Assembly (NCBI GenBank): GCA_002812745.2
Contig: NCSJ02000002.1
Coordinates: 248,001 to 312,000, forward strand
Direction of reading: 5' to 3'
Length of the DNA stretch: 64,000 nt
From: Scytalidium lignicola
Taxonomy: Eukaryota > Ascomycota > Leotiomycetes
The first letter of the stretch is position 1, and the number at the start of each line of letters is the position of its first letter. The notes below the pieces were generated by a model, which had not been told where the DNA came from, did not search any database, and worked only from the letters and a program-made list of their open reading frames with translations. Positions 62,349 to 64,000 of the stretch are shown piece by piece. Both the position numbers and the translations under genes were made by a program.

Positions 62349-64000
62349 ATGGCTGATTACTTTACGACTCCGGCGGTAGAGCACCACGACGAACCATTTA
62401 GGAATTCCACTGAAAATGCCACCGGTAATGCTACTGCTATACGTCAAAATTCTTCTTCAAAAGACTCAAGTCCTGCACCTCCGGGACATGAGTCTCGAGC
62501 GGACTACTCAAGCGCAGCAGCTTCAAGGATCAGAAGAAGAAATCGGATGATCACCAGCTGTCTAGAGTGTAGACGCCGAAAGCTCAAATGTAACAAATCA
62601 CAACCGTGTACCAATTGCATTAAGTTCTCCAGAGATTGTGTGTTCCTTGCTCCTGCTCTAGACCAAGCGAGCCAGCTCAAGCTCACGGAGATTAAAGAGA
62701 AAGTCGGATCACTGGAACGGCTGCTTGAACGAGATGTGGCTAAATCCCGTGCGGCCGCCATTGCTGGGTTAAAGAGTGAGAATGAGACTAAGGAGACCTT
62801 TCCTAGTCAAGCTTTACCTGATGATTTCGAGGATGATCTACCTGCGCTTGAGGATGAGAAGGATCTGGAACCTACCCCATTAGCTGTTCCGGATGCTGCT
62901 TATGAGATTGATGGTGAGGATGATGATGTTTTAGATCTAGGGATTCAATTGGGGAGAATGAGAATGACTGAGAGAATTGGTGGGTTCTTTAGACCCAAAT
63001 TTTCTCAAGAGGTTGGTCATTATCTTCTGTTTAACCCACATTTATCTATGGTGGGTTTCAATATCATAGAATTATTTTCATTTTCCTCGCAAGATACACA
63101 CGAAGAGAACTATAAAGATTTTTAAAGATCCTCACTAACAAGTGAATTTAGCTCGAATATGCATTATCAGATACATTCATGACAGGGCACAACAACGAAG
63201 CAGTGCCTAAAATAGAACTTCCTCCTCTTGCACCTACTGAAACCTGGACTAAGCCAGGGCCTGAATATGTTGCTCCAGCATCTAGCTTTTTATTTGGACC
63301 TCAGATTCTTCAAAATTCTTTAATGGATTTCTTACCTTCTCGATTGGCAGCAGATAGATTGATTAAACAGTATTTCAATGTTGTTCATCCCATTGCACAT
63401 CTTGTGCATCGACCGAGTTTTGAGAAGGAGTATGATGAATTCTGGGAAGAAGTTTCTATGGGGATTGAGCCTCCGAATTCGGTCCAGGCTATAATGTTCG
63501 CGGCAATGTTTTCTGGTGCAGTTAGCATGGATGAAAGTGCGACTGTTAGTGATTTTGGTGTGTTAAAGCAAAGTCTTCAGAACAACTTCAAATCAGCGAC
63601 GGAGACAGCACTTGCGAAGGCCAACTTCTTGAGAACAACCAAAATCGAGACTTTACAGGCTTTCGTTATGTATCTGGTGAGCCTTCATGTTGTTTTAAAT
63701 GTATTTTAAGATCTGACTAACATACTTAAGCTCGCTCTCTGTAGAGCAGAGGTATCACGCGCACATTCCGTTCTAGTTGGTGCTGCAATACGAATGGCAG
63801 AATGTATGGGCCTTCATCGTGATGGGGAGGCTTATGGATTAAATCCTTTGGATACCCATATCCGCCGCCTGATCTGGTATCATGTATGTTTTCTTGATAT
63901 TCGAACATGCGAAGCGCAAGGACCTCGGCCATCCATAAGAAAAGACGACTTCGACACAAAATTACCTCTTAACGTCGATGATGTTGATTTGACTTCCTGT
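62349..64000 (+). CDS. Zn2Cys6 transcription factor with fungal_trans domain (3' end outside window)
   Basis: Exons seen: 62349..63011, 63152..63676 and 63731..64000, open at the right edge. Canonical binuclear zinc cluster C71-X2-C-X6-C-X5-C-X2-C-X6-C97 (CLECRRRKLKC ... CTNC ... C), preceded by RIRRRNR. A linker/coiled-coil (LTEIKEKVGSLERLLERD) follows, then acidic regions. The middle homology region (fungal-specific transcription factor domain) is recognised by FLPSRLAADRLIKQYF, VHPIAHLVHRPSFEKEYDEFW, AKANFLRTTKIETLQAF, VGAAIRMAECMGLHRDG, RRLIWYHVCFLDIRTCEAQGPRPSIR and DFDTKLPLNVDDVDL. The first donor (GTTGGT) is a less common form; an alternative GTGGGT donor lies 39 nt further on. DNA-binding regulator; target pathway unknown. 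Confidence 0.9.

Overview
This window is nuclear DNA from a filamentous ascomycete. Genes are interrupted by short introns (about 50-185 bp) with GTRNGT-like donors and CTRAC-like branch points. The protein set is typically fungal: CFEM protein, Zn2Cys6 regulators, Cdc6/Cdc18, an Atg10-like enzyme and a RIP-like mutated Tc1/mariner copy. The proteins look like Leotiomycetes (Helotiales), but that placement is an impression, not a computed result. Thirteen single Ns each stand immediately 5' of a homopolymer run, which suggests a flow-based (454-like) assembly.

Layout. 1-1011: 3' part of calnexin. 2547-3375 (-): a 74-residue coiled-coil protein with a 20-nt internal exon. 3376-7929: a long upstream region. 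7930-9939: SAM + HMG-box protein. 10941-12423: methylthioribose-1-phosphate isomerase. 12807-14787 (-): Cdc6/Cdc18. 15887-19639: WW-domain/PhoD-like phosphatase. 19841-20830 (-): phosphomannomutase. 21289-22589 (-): branched-chain aminotransferase. 23471-25086: alcohol acetyltransferase-like protein. 25087-34381: a 9-kb gene-poor stretch in which I can support only one gene, a 52-residue CxxC protein (29997-30155, -). 34382-35192 (-): CFEM/GPI surface protein. 36896-38976: MFS transporter. 39218-40422 (-): ARPC1. 40770-41530: U2 snRNP B''. 41750-42627 (-): Atg10-like E2. 43163-45522: class I alpha-mannosidase. 47375-49286: amino acid permease. 50639-52151: membrane-anchored histidine-acid-phosphatase-like protein. 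53303-55912: glutamine-rich zinc-cluster protein. 57078-58707: dead Tc1/mariner element with 16-bp terminal inverted repeats. 59641-60950: Ydj1-type farnesylated Hsp40. 62349-64000: Zn2Cys6 regulator running off the right edge.

Most genes are housekeeping and do not form a cluster or operon. Several are divergent pairs with short shared promoters (ARPC1/U2B'', Atg10/mannosidase). Calnexin, phosphomannomutase and the GH47 mannosidase all serve N-glycosylation or glycoprotein folding, but they are not adjacent. I found no clearly new multigene system. The least explained items are the two small proteins, the gene-poor block with GTAC-centred repeats, the apparently catalytically incomplete phosphatase, and a transposase whose whole frame survives apart from 14 stop codons.
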